Positions 43,157-51,559 of a DNA stretch of 64,000 nt are shown here, piece after piece. Made by a program: the position numbers and the translations under genes. Every line of letters begins with the position of its first letter. Positions within the stretch are counted from its first letter, which is position 1. Source of the stretch: Chitinophagaceae bacterium DXS. GTDB lineage: Bacteria; Bacteroidota; Bacteroidia; Chitinophagales; Chitinophagaceae. The DNA lies in contig CP128386.1 of assembly GCA_030345135.1 (NCBI GenBank), positions 837,129 to 901,128 of the forward strand, written 5' to 3'. The notes under the pieces are model-generated. The model was not told the DNA's origin, ran no database searches, and was given only the letters and a program-made list of their open reading frames with translations.

Positions 43157-43193
43157 AATGTGTAGATGTGCGAATATGCAAATGTGAAAATGA
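43157..43193. repeat. Octamer array after permease 4, about 4.5 units
   Basis: AATGTGTA, GATGTGCG, AATATGCA, AATGTGAA, AATGAG, beginning 6 bp after the stop codon; the phase relative to the stop is the same as after permease 3. Confidence 0.75.
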
Positions 43194-43211
43194 GAGCCAG
43201 GTATATGAACG

Positions 43212-43256
43212 CAAAATGTGAAAACGTACAACGTATAACTTATAACGTACAACTAC
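43212..43256. repeat. ACGTACAACGTATAAC-type leader repeat before permease 5
   Basis: Words AACGTACAACGTATAAC and TTATAACGTACAAC end a few bases before the start codon. The part ACGTATAACTTATAACGTAC is close to self-complementary. Nearly the same leader precedes permease 6. Confidence 0.65.
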
Positions 43257-43262
43257 AAAGCT

Positions 43263-45686
43263 ATGTTTAAAAACTATTTTAAAACCGCGTGGCGCAACGT
43301 AATGAAAAGTAAAACCTTTTCTGCGATTAACGTGCTGGGACTTGCGATAGGAATTGCAGCATTCTTGTTGATTGTAAATTACCTGCGCTTTGAATATAGT
43401 TTTGATAATTTTCATGTAAATAAAGAGCGGATCTATCGTGTGCCAATGGTGGTAACTGAGACCGGAGGCAAGCCGCAGAAGTTTGCTTTTAACTATCCTG
43501 CCCTGGCGCCGGCGATGAAAGCCGACTTTCCTGAGGTGCAGGAAGCAATCCGTTTTAGAAAAAGATGGGGTGTAGTTCAGCATGGTGATCAAAGAATTAT
43601 TGAAGATGGTATGATCTATTATGTGGATCCGGCTGTGTTCAATGTTTTTTCTTTTGGTTTTGAAAAAGGAACGGCGGCTACTGCTTTGGTAGAGTTAAAT
43701 GATGCAGCTATCACACATTCAACTGCGGTAAAATATTTCGGCACGGCCGATGTTGTTGGTAAAACACTGCATTATGATAATGAGGATTTTGTTGTTAAGG
43801 CTGTTATGAGTGATATTCCTGCAAATTCGCATATCAATTTTCATATTCTTCTTAACTACAATAAATATATCCAGATTACAAAAAACGATGCCAATACAAG
43901 TTGGGGATGGAGTGATTTTTATACATATCTGTTGCTTAAGCCGGGCGTTAACATAAGCGCCTTGCAAGCAAAAATGCCAGCGTTTGCGCAAAAATATATG
44001 GGTGATCTTATGAAGAAGAATGGCTTCGATAACTCATTTATTTTGGAGCCATTAAAGGATATTCACGCAAAATCTGATTATGATTACGAGTTTCCCGGCA
44101 ATGGAAACTTATATTATCTCAGGTACCTTGGTATAGCAGCGGTACTTATTTTATTGATCGCGCTTATCAATTATGTAAATCTATCTACGGCGCGTTCTTT
44201 GGAACGTTCAAAAGAAGTTGGTGTTCGAAAGGTGATAGGCGCTACTAAAATTCAATTGGTAAGGCAGTTTATCTCCGAAACGTTTTTATTAAACGCACTT
44301 GGTATTGTTATTGGTTTTTGCCTTTTCAGGCTGGCGCTTCCCGGGTTTGCGAAACTGATCGGTCATGATGTTGTTGATCTGCAAACAAGCGGTTGGCTCT
44401 TCTGGGCAGGTACATTTGCCATTTTTGCTTTTAGCACATTGGTAGCAGGTTTTTATCCTGCTTTTGTGTTGTCTTCTTTTCAGCCGGCACAAACATTAAA
44501 ATCTGTGACAGGTTTCACCGGTATAAAAGCCGGTCGCAATTACCTCAGGAAATTTTTAGTGATTGTACAATTTGCTACGGCTATAATCCTGATAGGAGGG
44601 GCGATAGGTTTTTATCGCCAGCTGCAATTCATGAGCAACAAGAGCCTCGGGATTGATATTGATCAAACACTTGTGTTAAAGCAAACAATAGGCCTGGATA
44701 GTACAAAGAAAAGTTCAGTAGAGGGCGTTATTAATGATTTGCAGAAGATTCCGGGAGTGGAATATGTAACTGTTTCGAGCAATGTGCCGGGTAATGAGGT
44801 GGGCGGTTCTTCCGGCTTCACGTTGCTTAATTCAAAGAATGATAAAAGGTGCCGGACATTTGCTATAGATGAGAATTTTGTACCTCATTTTGGTCTCACC
44901 ATGATTGCCGGTAGAAACTTCGATAAAGACAGGCCGTTTAGTAACGATTCCACGCAAATTGTAAATATAATCATTAATGAAACCGCAGCTAAGATTTTTG
45001 GATTTAATAAGCCCGCGGATGCAATTAATCAATTGTTAACCAGTGCAGGTACGAAATGTAAAATAATTGGCGTGATGAATGACTATCACCAGGAATCGCT
45101 GCAATACAATTTTGACCCGGTTGTTTACTATCCGGAGCATCGGTATAATATGGACAATTTTTGTCTGAAACTCAAAACAAACAATCTTGCCCGGGTGGTG
45201 GATCAGGCAAAGAAAACATGGGCTGCAGCATTTCCGGAGAGCCCTTTGCAATATTTCTTTTTAGATGAATACTTTGACAGGCAGTATAAAAATGATCAGT
45301 TATTTTCTGCCATACTTTGGTGGTTTACGCTGCTCGCTATTATTATTGCCAGTCTCGGTTTGCTGGGCCTTTCCTTATATACCGTCGCAAAAAGAACAAA
45401 AGAAATAGGCGTGCGCAAAGTGCTCGGCGCAACTGTTTGGCAGATCACTACGCTTATCACAAAAGATTATATAAAACTTGTTCTGCTCGCGGGTATCGTT
45501 GCTGTGCCGGTTGCTTATTTTTTGCTGCAAAACTGGTTGGAAGATTATGCATTTCATATCAACATTGGTATCTGGTTTTTCTTCCTGCCACTATTGTTGA
45601 TAGCTGTAATTGCGCTGGCAACAGTATTACTTCAATCTGTAAAAGCGGCTATGTCCAATCCGGTGAAAAGTTTAAGAACGGAATAG
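43263..45686 (+). CDS. Duplicated-FtsX ABC transporter permease, array member 5
   Basis: 807 residues. N-terminus MFKNYFKTAWRNVMKSKTFS, TM1 AINVLGLAIGIAAFLLIVNY, then RFEYSFDNFH. Loops: NLSTARSLERSKEVGVRKVI (SLER as in member 11) and TVAKRTKEIGVRKVLGATVW, where VAKR replaces AEQR. Before TM2 it has GNLYYLRYLGIAAVLILLIA with INYVNLS rather than INFMNLS. The tail is AAMSNPVKSLRTE, shared exactly with member 11 (MSN rather than the usual AN), which together with SLER indicates common descent of 5 and 11. It is followed by TTGACAATTG words and an octamer array. Confidence 0.9.
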   Translation: MFKNYFKTAWRNVMKSKTFSAINVLGLAIGIAAFLLIVNYLRFEYSFDNFHVNKERIYRVPMVVTETGGKPQKFAFNYPALAPAMKADFPEVQEAIRFRKRWGVVQHGDQRIIEDGMIYYVDPAVFNVFSFGFEKGTAATALVELNDAAITHSTAVKYFGTADVVGKTLHYDNEDFVVKAVMSDIPANSHINFHILLNYNKYIQITKNDANTSWGWSDFYTYLLLKPGVNISALQAKMPAFAQKYMGDLMKKNGFDNSFILEPLKDIHAKSDYDYEFPGNGNLYYLRYLGIAAVLILLIALINYVNLSTARSLERSKEVGVRKVIGATKIQLVRQFISETFLLNALGIVIGFCLFRLALPGFAKLIGHDVVDLQTSGWLFWAGTFAIFAFSTLVAGFYPAFVLSSFQPAQTLKSVTGFTGIKAGRNYLRKFLVIVQFATAIILIGGAIGFYRQLQFMSNKSLGIDIDQTLVLKQTIGLDSTKKSSVEGVINDLQKIPGVEYVTVSSNVPGNEVGGSSGFTLLNSKNDKRCRTFAIDENFVPHFGLTMIAGRNFDKDRPFSNDSTQIVNIIINETAAKIFGFNKPADAINQLLTSAGTKCKIIGVMNDYHQESLQYNFDPVVYYPEHRYNMDNFCLKLKTNNLARVVDQAKKTWAAAFPESPLQYFFLDEYFDRQYKNDQLFSAILWWFTLLAIIIASLGLLGLSLYTVAKRTKEIGVRKVLGATVWQITTLITKDYIKLVLLAGIVAVPVAYFLLQNWLEDYAFHINIGIWFFFLPLLLIAVIALATVLLQSVKAAMSNPVKSLRTE

Positions 45687-45720
45687 CAATCTAATTGACA
45701 ATTGATAGGTGATAATTGAA

Positions 45721-45773
45721 AATGTGCGAATGTGCAAATATGAAAATGTGCAAATATGAAAATGTGCGAATGA
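45721..45773. repeat. Octamer array after permease 5, about 6.5 units
   Basis: AATGTGCG, AATGTGCA, AATATGAA, AATGTGCA, AATATGAA, AATGTGCG, AATGA. It follows a TTGACAATTGATAGGTGATAA block placed directly after the stop codon. Confidence 0.8.
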
Positions 45774-45784
45774 ATAAAGGTGGA

Positions 45785-45829
45785 AAACGTACAACGTAAA
45801 ACTTATAACGTACAACGTATAACTCGAAA
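45785..45829. repeat. ACGTACAACGTAAAAC-type leader repeat before permease 6
   Basis: AACGTACAACGTAAAAC, TTATAACGTACAACGTATAAC-like words end a few bases before ATG 45834. It is very similar to the leader of permease 5. An in-frame GTG at 45780 makes a false N-terminal extension by translating this repeat. Confidence 0.65.
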
Positions 45830-45833
45830 ACGA

Positions 45834-48215
45834 ATGCTTAAAAACTATTTTAAAACAGCATGGCGGAGCCTTAGCAGACAAAAAGCTTACAGTCTTATTA
45901 ATGTGCTTGGCCTTACATTGGGTATAGCCTGCAGTATCGTGATCTTTCTGGTGGTTCAGTATGAACTTGCGTATGACCGGTTTCACACAAAAGCTGACCG
46001 TATTTACAGGGTCACGTTAAATGCTATCGATTTTAATCCGAGTGTGTCTATGGCCATAGCACCGAAGATTCGCAATGATTTTCCTGAGTTGAAAGCAGTA
46101 ACGCAGGTCTGGTTTCATCAATCTGCGGTAATGACCTTAGGTGATACAAAGTACGAGGAGAAAAATCTTGCATTGGTCGATCAATATTTTACTTCTGTTT
46201 TTGACTATAAATGGCTGGAAGGCAACGCTAAAACTGCATTAAATGAGCCCAACACAATTGTGTTGACAGAAACAATGGCTCACAAGTATTTTGGCGATAA
46301 AGAAGCGATGGGGAAGGTTGTTCGACTTGATGATAAATTAGATTTGAAAGTCACCGGCGTAATTGAAGATGTGCCTGGCAACACGCACTTGCCTTTTAAT
46401 TTTTTAGTGTCTTTTGAAACGGTGAGAAAAGACATGGAGAAGAGAGGTGCCATGTCAGAGTTCTATTGGATAAACAATGGTGCCTTTACTTACATTGTAT
46501 TGCCGGAGAATTATCCGGTTAAGAATGTGCAAAGCAGGATACACAGTTTTGTTGAAAAGAATTGGAGCAAACAGCTGGCTGACGAAGCAAGATTGCCTTT
46601 GCAACCGTTGACTGATATTCATTTTGATCAGCGTTATCTCAACAATACGATCAGCTATACCACTTCCCGTGAAACTTATTACGCTTTGATAGCGGTTGCT
46701 GTACTGATCATTATTGTTGCCTGTATTAATTTCATCAACCTGGCTACTGCACAGGCTATTCGCCGCGCTAAAGAAGTGGGTGTGCGCAAGGTGTTAGGTG
46801 TACGGCGTAGCCAGTTGATATTTCAATTTTTGGGCGAAACCACCATTATGGTGTTTGCCGCATTGCTGCTTGCCTTGTTGGTGACTTGCCTTTTTTTACC
46901 GCAGCTATCAAAATGGCTGGATATCAAAATTTATTTCGGTCAGCTTGCAACGTTGCAAACCATTTCGCTGATTCTCGCAGGGACCGTTGCCATCATTGTT
47001 TTGGCTGGTTGTTATCCCGCGTTCGTACAATCTGCATTTAAGCCGGCACTGTCTCTAAAAAATAAGGCAGATATTTCTTCCGGTAAATTAACACTTCGTA
47101 AAAGCCTCGTCGCAATGCAGTTTGCGATTTCACAGGTAATGATTGTAGGAACGCTTGTGGTGGCCTATCAAATGGACTTCTTCCAGAATCGCGACCTTGG
47201 GTTTAATAAAGACGCCGTAATTTCTTTAGGTATACCCGATGCAAAGAAGGCTGCCACATTAAAACAGGAGTTGTTAAGAAACCCCGGTGTAAAAGCGCTA
47301 AGCTTTTCATCCGGCGGTCCTGTTTATGGAAATTTCTTCTGTCCTTTCAGATCGCCAGAGCTTGGAGTAGCAAAGGATGACGTTACCGAAATGAAATTTA
47401 TCGATGAAACATATACAGACATGTTTCAGCTGAAAATGCTTGCAGGAGAAAAAATAGTTCGCACCGCAGCAACGGAAAAAGATACTACTTATAATGTTGT
47501 GGTGAATGAGGCGATGATCCATAAACTCGGTATTCAGAATCCGCGGGACGCAATAGGCAAGCCTGTTATCCTGAATGGTAACTGGTATTGCACCATCCAG
47601 GGAGTTGTGCAGGATTTTCAGAGTGAGTCGAAACATAAAAAGATCCGGCCATGTGCATTGTTGTATCGCGAAGATGTTTTTTTTAATGCCAGTGTAAAAA
47701 TTTATCCCGCAAACATGGATAAAACACTCGCCGCAATTAACAAAACCTGGTCCGGTTTGTTTCCTGATAAAGTATTCAAATACGAATTTTTAGATGATCA
47801 TATAGCCGCATGGTACAGGCAGGAGCAAAAGGAGTACACTGCTTTCAAGATGTTTGCGGGGATCGCCATTGTGATTGGATGTCTTGGATTGTATGGCCTT
47901 GTGGCATTTGCCGCAGCGCAACGCACAAAAGAGGTGGGTGTAAGAAAGGTGTTAGGCGCGTCGCTGACTGATATTGTTTTCCTGTTTTCAAAAGAATTTA
48001 TCTGGTTAATTGCCATAGCATTTCTAATCGCTGCGCCGATTGCCTATTACGTAATGAGTAACTGGTTGCAAGGTTTCGCCTATCATATAAATATTGGTGC
48101 GGAAATATTTGTAATCGCCATTTTGTCGTCGATTGTTATTGCTGCCTGTACGATTGCCTACCAGGCGATAAAAGCCGCAGTGGCAAATCCGGTGATGGCG
48201 CTGAGGAGCGAGTAA
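45834..48215 (+). CDS. Duplicated-FtsX ABC transporter permease, array member 6 (variant C-terminus)
   Basis: 793 residues from ATG 45834, which gives MLKNYFKTAWRSLSRQKAYS; the upstream GTG start is rejected. Loops: NLATAQAIRRAKEVGVRKVL and AAAQRTKEVGVRKVLGASLT. It is the only complete member that does not end in NPVKSLRTE: it ends NPVMALRSE, and the helix before it (ACTIAYQAIKAAVANP) also differs. The transmembrane helix before the second loop, IAIVIGCLGLYGLVAF, has Tyr where others have Phe. A Cys-containing FFCPFRSPELGVAKDD segment lies in the second periplasmic domain. The coding frame is intact with no sign of decay. Confidence 0.9.
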   Translation: MLKNYFKTAWRSLSRQKAYSLINVLGLTLGIACSIVIFLVVQYELAYDRFHTKADRIYRVTLNAIDFNPSVSMAIAPKIRNDFPELKAVTQVWFHQSAVMTLGDTKYEEKNLALVDQYFTSVFDYKWLEGNAKTALNEPNTIVLTETMAHKYFGDKEAMGKVVRLDDKLDLKVTGVIEDVPGNTHLPFNFLVSFETVRKDMEKRGAMSEFYWINNGAFTYIVLPENYPVKNVQSRIHSFVEKNWSKQLADEARLPLQPLTDIHFDQRYLNNTISYTTSRETYYALIAVAVLIIIVACINFINLATAQAIRRAKEVGVRKVLGVRRSQLIFQFLGETTIMVFAALLLALLVTCLFLPQLSKWLDIKIYFGQLATLQTISLILAGTVAIIVLAGCYPAFVQSAFKPALSLKNKADISSGKLTLRKSLVAMQFAISQVMIVGTLVVAYQMDFFQNRDLGFNKDAVISLGIPDAKKAATLKQELLRNPGVKALSFSSGGPVYGNFFCPFRSPELGVAKDDVTEMKFIDETYTDMFQLKMLAGEKIVRTAATEKDTTYNVVVNEAMIHKLGIQNPRDAIGKPVILNGNWYCTIQGVVQDFQSESKHKKIRPCALLYREDVFFNASVKIYPANMDKTLAAINKTWSGLFPDKVFKYEFLDDHIAAWYRQEQKEYTAFKMFAGIAIVIGCLGLYGLVAFAAAQRTKEVGVRKVLGASLTDIVFLFSKEFIWLIAIAFLIAAPIAYYVMSNWLQGFAYHINIGAEIFVIAILSSIVIAACTIAYQAIKAAVANPVMALRSE

Positions 48216-48317
48216 GTTAATTGATAATGGAGAATTGAAAATTGACAATGGAATGTCTTTTAGTTAAGATTTGATCATATTCAACGCGTATAAAGTATCA
48301 CGATCTGGTCAATATTT

Positions 48318-48348
48318 GGGAGAGCTCTCCTGGCGTGCCAATGACAGA
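48318..48348. repeat. Dispersed repeat GGGAGA-x-CTCTC...CAATGACAGA, copy a
   Basis: 31 bp matching 59180-59210 at 26 positions (five mismatches), same orientation. Confidence 0.6.
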
Positions 48349-48368
48349 TTTTTTAGCAGCTACTATTT

Positions 48369-48517
48369 TTCCCGTAGGGAATTAAGCTCAATAGAAATGA
48401 GCGAATCGGGGACCTCATAGTCCTTTAGGACTTTAACCGAATAAAAGGGTTAATGTCCTACGGACAAGAAGGCCTTGTATGTTTTGGGTTTCTATTAAAC
48501 TTAAAGTCCTACGGACT
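48369..48517. repeat. Cluster of small hairpins of GTCC-TAC-GGAC type
   Basis: TTCCC-GTA-GGGAA (48369-48381), AGTCCT-TT-AGGACT (48419-48432), TGTCC-TAC-GGACA (48454-48466) and AGTCC-TAC-GGACT (48505-48517). The four 13-14 bp palindromes occur at intervals of about 35-50 bp. Confidence 0.65.
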
Positions 48518-48662
48518 ATCGGCGAAAAGTGTACTGTCATTCTATTTTTGATTGTGGTAAACCAAATTTCCCAGTCGAGGTAACGACGGGGTTCCAGATT
48601 TGCACATTATTACGTACTTGCTATAAGTGCTGTTGTGATTGCTTTCCTGATAAGCCAGGATC

Positions 48663-48696
48663 GTCATGTCGACAATAGGAGACATCTCCCAAAGTT
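48663..48696. repeat. Dispersed repeat GTCATGTCG...GGAGACATCTC, copy a
   Basis: 34 bp matching 59130-59163 at 29 positions in the same orientation. Confidence 0.6.
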
Positions 48697-48750
48697 GACG
48701 ATGCCTGCTTAACTAAACGACGTTGAAGTGACAATGAATGTTTTTGCTAC

Positions 48751-48830
48751 AAGCTGAAGGCTGATAGCTGACAGCTCAAAGCTCTCCTTTTTCACAAGCT
48801 AAAGGCTGATAGCTGATAGCTCAAAGCTAA
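48751..48830. repeat. AGCTGATAGCT-type leader repeat before permease 7
   Basis: Two blocks of AAGCTGAAGGCTGATAGCTG / AAGCTAAAGGCTGATAGCTG words each ending in AGCTCAAAGCT. The second block ends 5 bp before the start codon. Nearly identical leaders precede permeases 9 and 10. Confidence 0.75.
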
Positions 48831-48834
48831 ATCT

Positions 48835-51234
48835 ATGTTTGAGAATTATTTCAAGATTGCCTGGAGAAATTTGTGGAGGAATAAGCTATTCTCCGTTATA
48901 AAAATCCTTGGCCTGAGCATTGGTCTTACTGTATGTATGCTCATTTTGCTGTATACAAAAGATGAGCTGAGCTATGATCAGTTCAATGAAAATAAAGCAC
49001 AGATCTTTCGCATCATTCAAACCTGGCAAATAGGGAAGGAGCAGTCACAGGTTATCGGCACGACAAACAGTATCATGGGCGAGACCTTTGCAAAGGAAAT
49101 TCCGGAAATTCAACAATACATAAGGGTTAGCGGAGCCAATGTAACAGTTAAAAAGGACGATGAAGTGGTAACAGAAAGCCCCTTATGTGTCGATGAGAAT
49201 TTTCTGTCTGTATTTACTTTTCCATTATTAAGAGGCAGCACGAGAACCGCGTTGAAAGACCCGCATTCTGTTGTTTTGTCAAAAGATATGGCGAAGAAAT
49301 ATTTCGGCACTACTGATGTGGTTGGCGAAACGATGCAGCTTAAAATAGACAATGAGTTTGAAAATTTCACCGTAGCTGCGGTTGCGGAAAATTTCCCGGA
49401 AAATTCATCACTTAAAGCGGGTATGTTGCTGCCGTATAAATGGTATGAAAAATTCAATAATAATGTTGATTGGGTTGGTGGCAGCATCAACGGCTTTGTG
49501 TTGATCTCTCCGCAGGAGAATATTAAAACAATTGTCGGTAAAATGCAGGCTGTGTTTGATAAGAACACGAAAGACCACTTGCTTGAACTGAAACAAAAAC
49601 AAGATCTGACAATTAATATTAAACTGGATCTGCAACCACTTTTGGATATTCATCTCAGCACAAAAGCAGGTCCCGGGAACGGTATGTCAGATGGCAGCAA
49701 GCCGGTTTATTCTTATGTGCTCACCTGTATTGCTATTTTTATCCTGATCATTGCATGCATCAACTTTATAAACCTGGCAGTGGCGCAATCACTCAAAAGA
49801 AGCAAGGAGATCGGCATCCGGAAAGTGGTGGGGAGCACCAGGAAACAATTGGTAAAACAGTTTCTTGTTGAGTCATTTGTTGTCGCACTTGTTGCCTTTG
49901 CTCTGGCAATTGTGCTAACAATAATACTGTTGCCATTCTTCAATCAGCTTGCCAACAAGAAATTAAGTCTCTCATATCTTTCAGATGGTTATTTGTATGC
50001 GGGTTATTTTCTGTTGTTGATGCTAACTGCTTTTGTTTCCGGTTTCTACCCTTCCCTTGTGTTGTCAGCTTTTCAGCCGGTTAAGGTATTATACAGCAGG
50101 CAGAAGTTAACGGGCCGGAATTATCTTACAAAAGGATTGATCGTATTACAGTTTACGCTCGCCATCTTTCTGATCATCGGCACATTAACCGTCAATAGTC
50201 AGTTAGATTTCCTGTTACACAAAGACCTCGGATTTGATAGTAAGGGAATGGTTCGTTTGAATATCCCTGTAAATAATTCAAGTAACAATTTACCGGATCT
50301 TTTCAAAAATGAGTTACTAAACAAACACAACATAATAGCGGTAGCTGCAAAAAATGGTGGACGGAGTATTTCAAGCATGAAGGCAAATGGCAAAAAGTTG
50401 ACTATTGAGAACAACCGGGTAGATGATCAGTATTTTCCCGCATTTAAAATACCGTTTGTAGCCGGAAGAAACTTCTCTGCAGACTATCCTTCCGACATAA
50501 GTGCATCTGTTATCGTGAATGAAGCTTTTGCAAAAGAAGCCGGTTGGAAAGCCGGTGAAGCTGTAGGTAAGGTTGTATATAATCATGATGATAAAAACAA
50601 CCCGGTGACAATAATTGGCGTAGTGAAAGATTATCATTTTCTTTCTCTGAAGGAAAAAATTTCTCCTGCATTTTTTACGATGGATACCACTTTCAACTAC
50701 GGAGAAATTTGGGTGAAGATTGGCTCGCAGGACGTTCCTAAAACGCTCGCATTGCTGCAAAATACATTCAGTAAGTTGGTGCCTTATTATCCCTATTCCT
50801 ATCAGTTTATGGATGACCTGAACGCAAAGAATTATGAAGTGGAAACCAAATGGAAGCAGATCATCAGCATTGCTTCCGGGTTGTTCATTTTCATTTCTTG
50901 TATTGGATTATTGGGACTGGTTATTTTATCCATAGAACAGCGAACCAAAGAAATTGGTATTCGTAAAGTGCTCGGCGCGGCAGTTTCAAAAATCCTCATT
51001 TTAATTTCACGGGAATTTGTCGTTCTGATCTCCATAGCATTTTTAATTGCTGTTCCTGTCGGTTATTATTTCACTGACAAATGGTTACAGGCCTTTGCCT
51101 ACAGGATCAATGTTGGTTGGTGGATCTTCGCAATAGCAGGTTTGGGAACGTTGCTCATTGCTTTGCTTACGCTAAGTTTCCAGGCAATTAAAGCAGCAAC
51201 GGCGAATCCCGTTAAAAGTCTCAGAACTGAGTAA
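48835..51234 (+). CDS. Duplicated-FtsX ABC transporter permease, array member 7
   Basis: 799 residues. N-terminus MFENYFKIAWRNLWRNKLFS, TM1 VIKILGLSIGLTVCMLILLY, then TKDELSYDQF. It is the only member with VIKILGLS in place of IN-x-x-GL at TM1. Loops: NLAVAQSLKRSKEIGIRKVV and SIEQRTKEIGIRKVLGAAVS. The first periplasmic domain carries a long Lys/Gln-rich segment, KDHLLELKQKQDLTINIKLD. The final helices (YRINVGWWIFAIAGLGTLLI) and tail TANPVKSLRTE are standard. It is preceded by the long 619-bp spacer, so it may start a separate transcription unit. Confidence 0.9.
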   Translation: MFENYFKIAWRNLWRNKLFSVIKILGLSIGLTVCMLILLYTKDELSYDQFNENKAQIFRIIQTWQIGKEQSQVIGTTNSIMGETFAKEIPEIQQYIRVSGANVTVKKDDEVVTESPLCVDENFLSVFTFPLLRGSTRTALKDPHSVVLSKDMAKKYFGTTDVVGETMQLKIDNEFENFTVAAVAENFPENSSLKAGMLLPYKWYEKFNNNVDWVGGSINGFVLISPQENIKTIVGKMQAVFDKNTKDHLLELKQKQDLTINIKLDLQPLLDIHLSTKAGPGNGMSDGSKPVYSYVLTCIAIFILIIACINFINLAVAQSLKRSKEIGIRKVVGSTRKQLVKQFLVESFVVALVAFALAIVLTIILLPFFNQLANKKLSLSYLSDGYLYAGYFLLLMLTAFVSGFYPSLVLSAFQPVKVLYSRQKLTGRNYLTKGLIVLQFTLAIFLIIGTLTVNSQLDFLLHKDLGFDSKGMVRLNIPVNNSSNNLPDLFKNELLNKHNIIAVAAKNGGRSISSMKANGKKLTIENNRVDDQYFPAFKIPFVAGRNFSADYPSDISASVIVNEAFAKEAGWKAGEAVGKVVYNHDDKNNPVTIIGVVKDYHFLSLKEKISPAFFTMDTTFNYGEIWVKIGSQDVPKTLALLQNTFSKLVPYYPYSYQFMDDLNAKNYEVETKWKQIISIASGLFIFISCIGLLGLVILSIEQRTKEIGIRKVLGAAVSKILILISREFVVLISIAFLIAVPVGYYFTDKWLQAFAYRINVGWWIFAIAGLGTLLIALLTLSFQAIKAATANPVKSLRTE

Positions 51235-51559
51235 ATACAAATAATTGACAATGGATAATTGACAATTGAGAATGATGGACCAGAAGGTTTAGAGGACGGA
51301 TACCCTTAGTAACTGACAATTTTTATTGTGCGGTGACATGGCTGATAGCTAATAGCTGACAGCTGATAGCTCCCGCCCCTGCTCGCTTCCGCACACGAAG
51401 TGTTCGTTTTCGTACACCTGCTGATGGTGAACCACACTCAAATCCCTTATAAATAAGGGTTTCAGATATTGGCATACGTGTTGGATAATTTTACCGGCGA
51501 ATTGTGCGCTGCCCAAAATTGTGTGAAAAGGATAGACTTAGTCAATTAAAATTTACAAC
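51235..51559. other. 325-bp spacer before permease 8
   Basis: Holds TTGACAATGGATAATTGACAA words after the stop (51242-51275), AGCTGATAGCT words (51341-51371) far from the next start, a GTGTTCGTTTTCGTACACC stretch, and a hairpin CCCTTA-TAAA-TAAGGG (51444-51459) flanked by AAA/TTT. No gene is supported. Confidence 0.55.

Larger units (their letters stand above)
48216..48834. other. 619-bp spacer, the longest in the permease array, packed with short repeats
   Basis: Contains TTGATAATGG/TTGACAATGG words after the stop, a GGGAGAGCTCTCC block (48318-48348), a set of small GTCC-TAC-GGAC hairpins (48369-48517), a TCATGTCGAC...GGAGACATCTC block (48663-48696) and an AGCTGATAGCT leader repeat (48751-48830). 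No gene with recognisable product is present. It is a likely place for a promoter or former insertion. Confidence 0.6.

Noticed and set aside
45780-45833. GTG start for permease 6
   Set aside because: It translates the leader repeat; ATG 45834 aligns with the M-L-K-N-Y-F-K start of its relatives.
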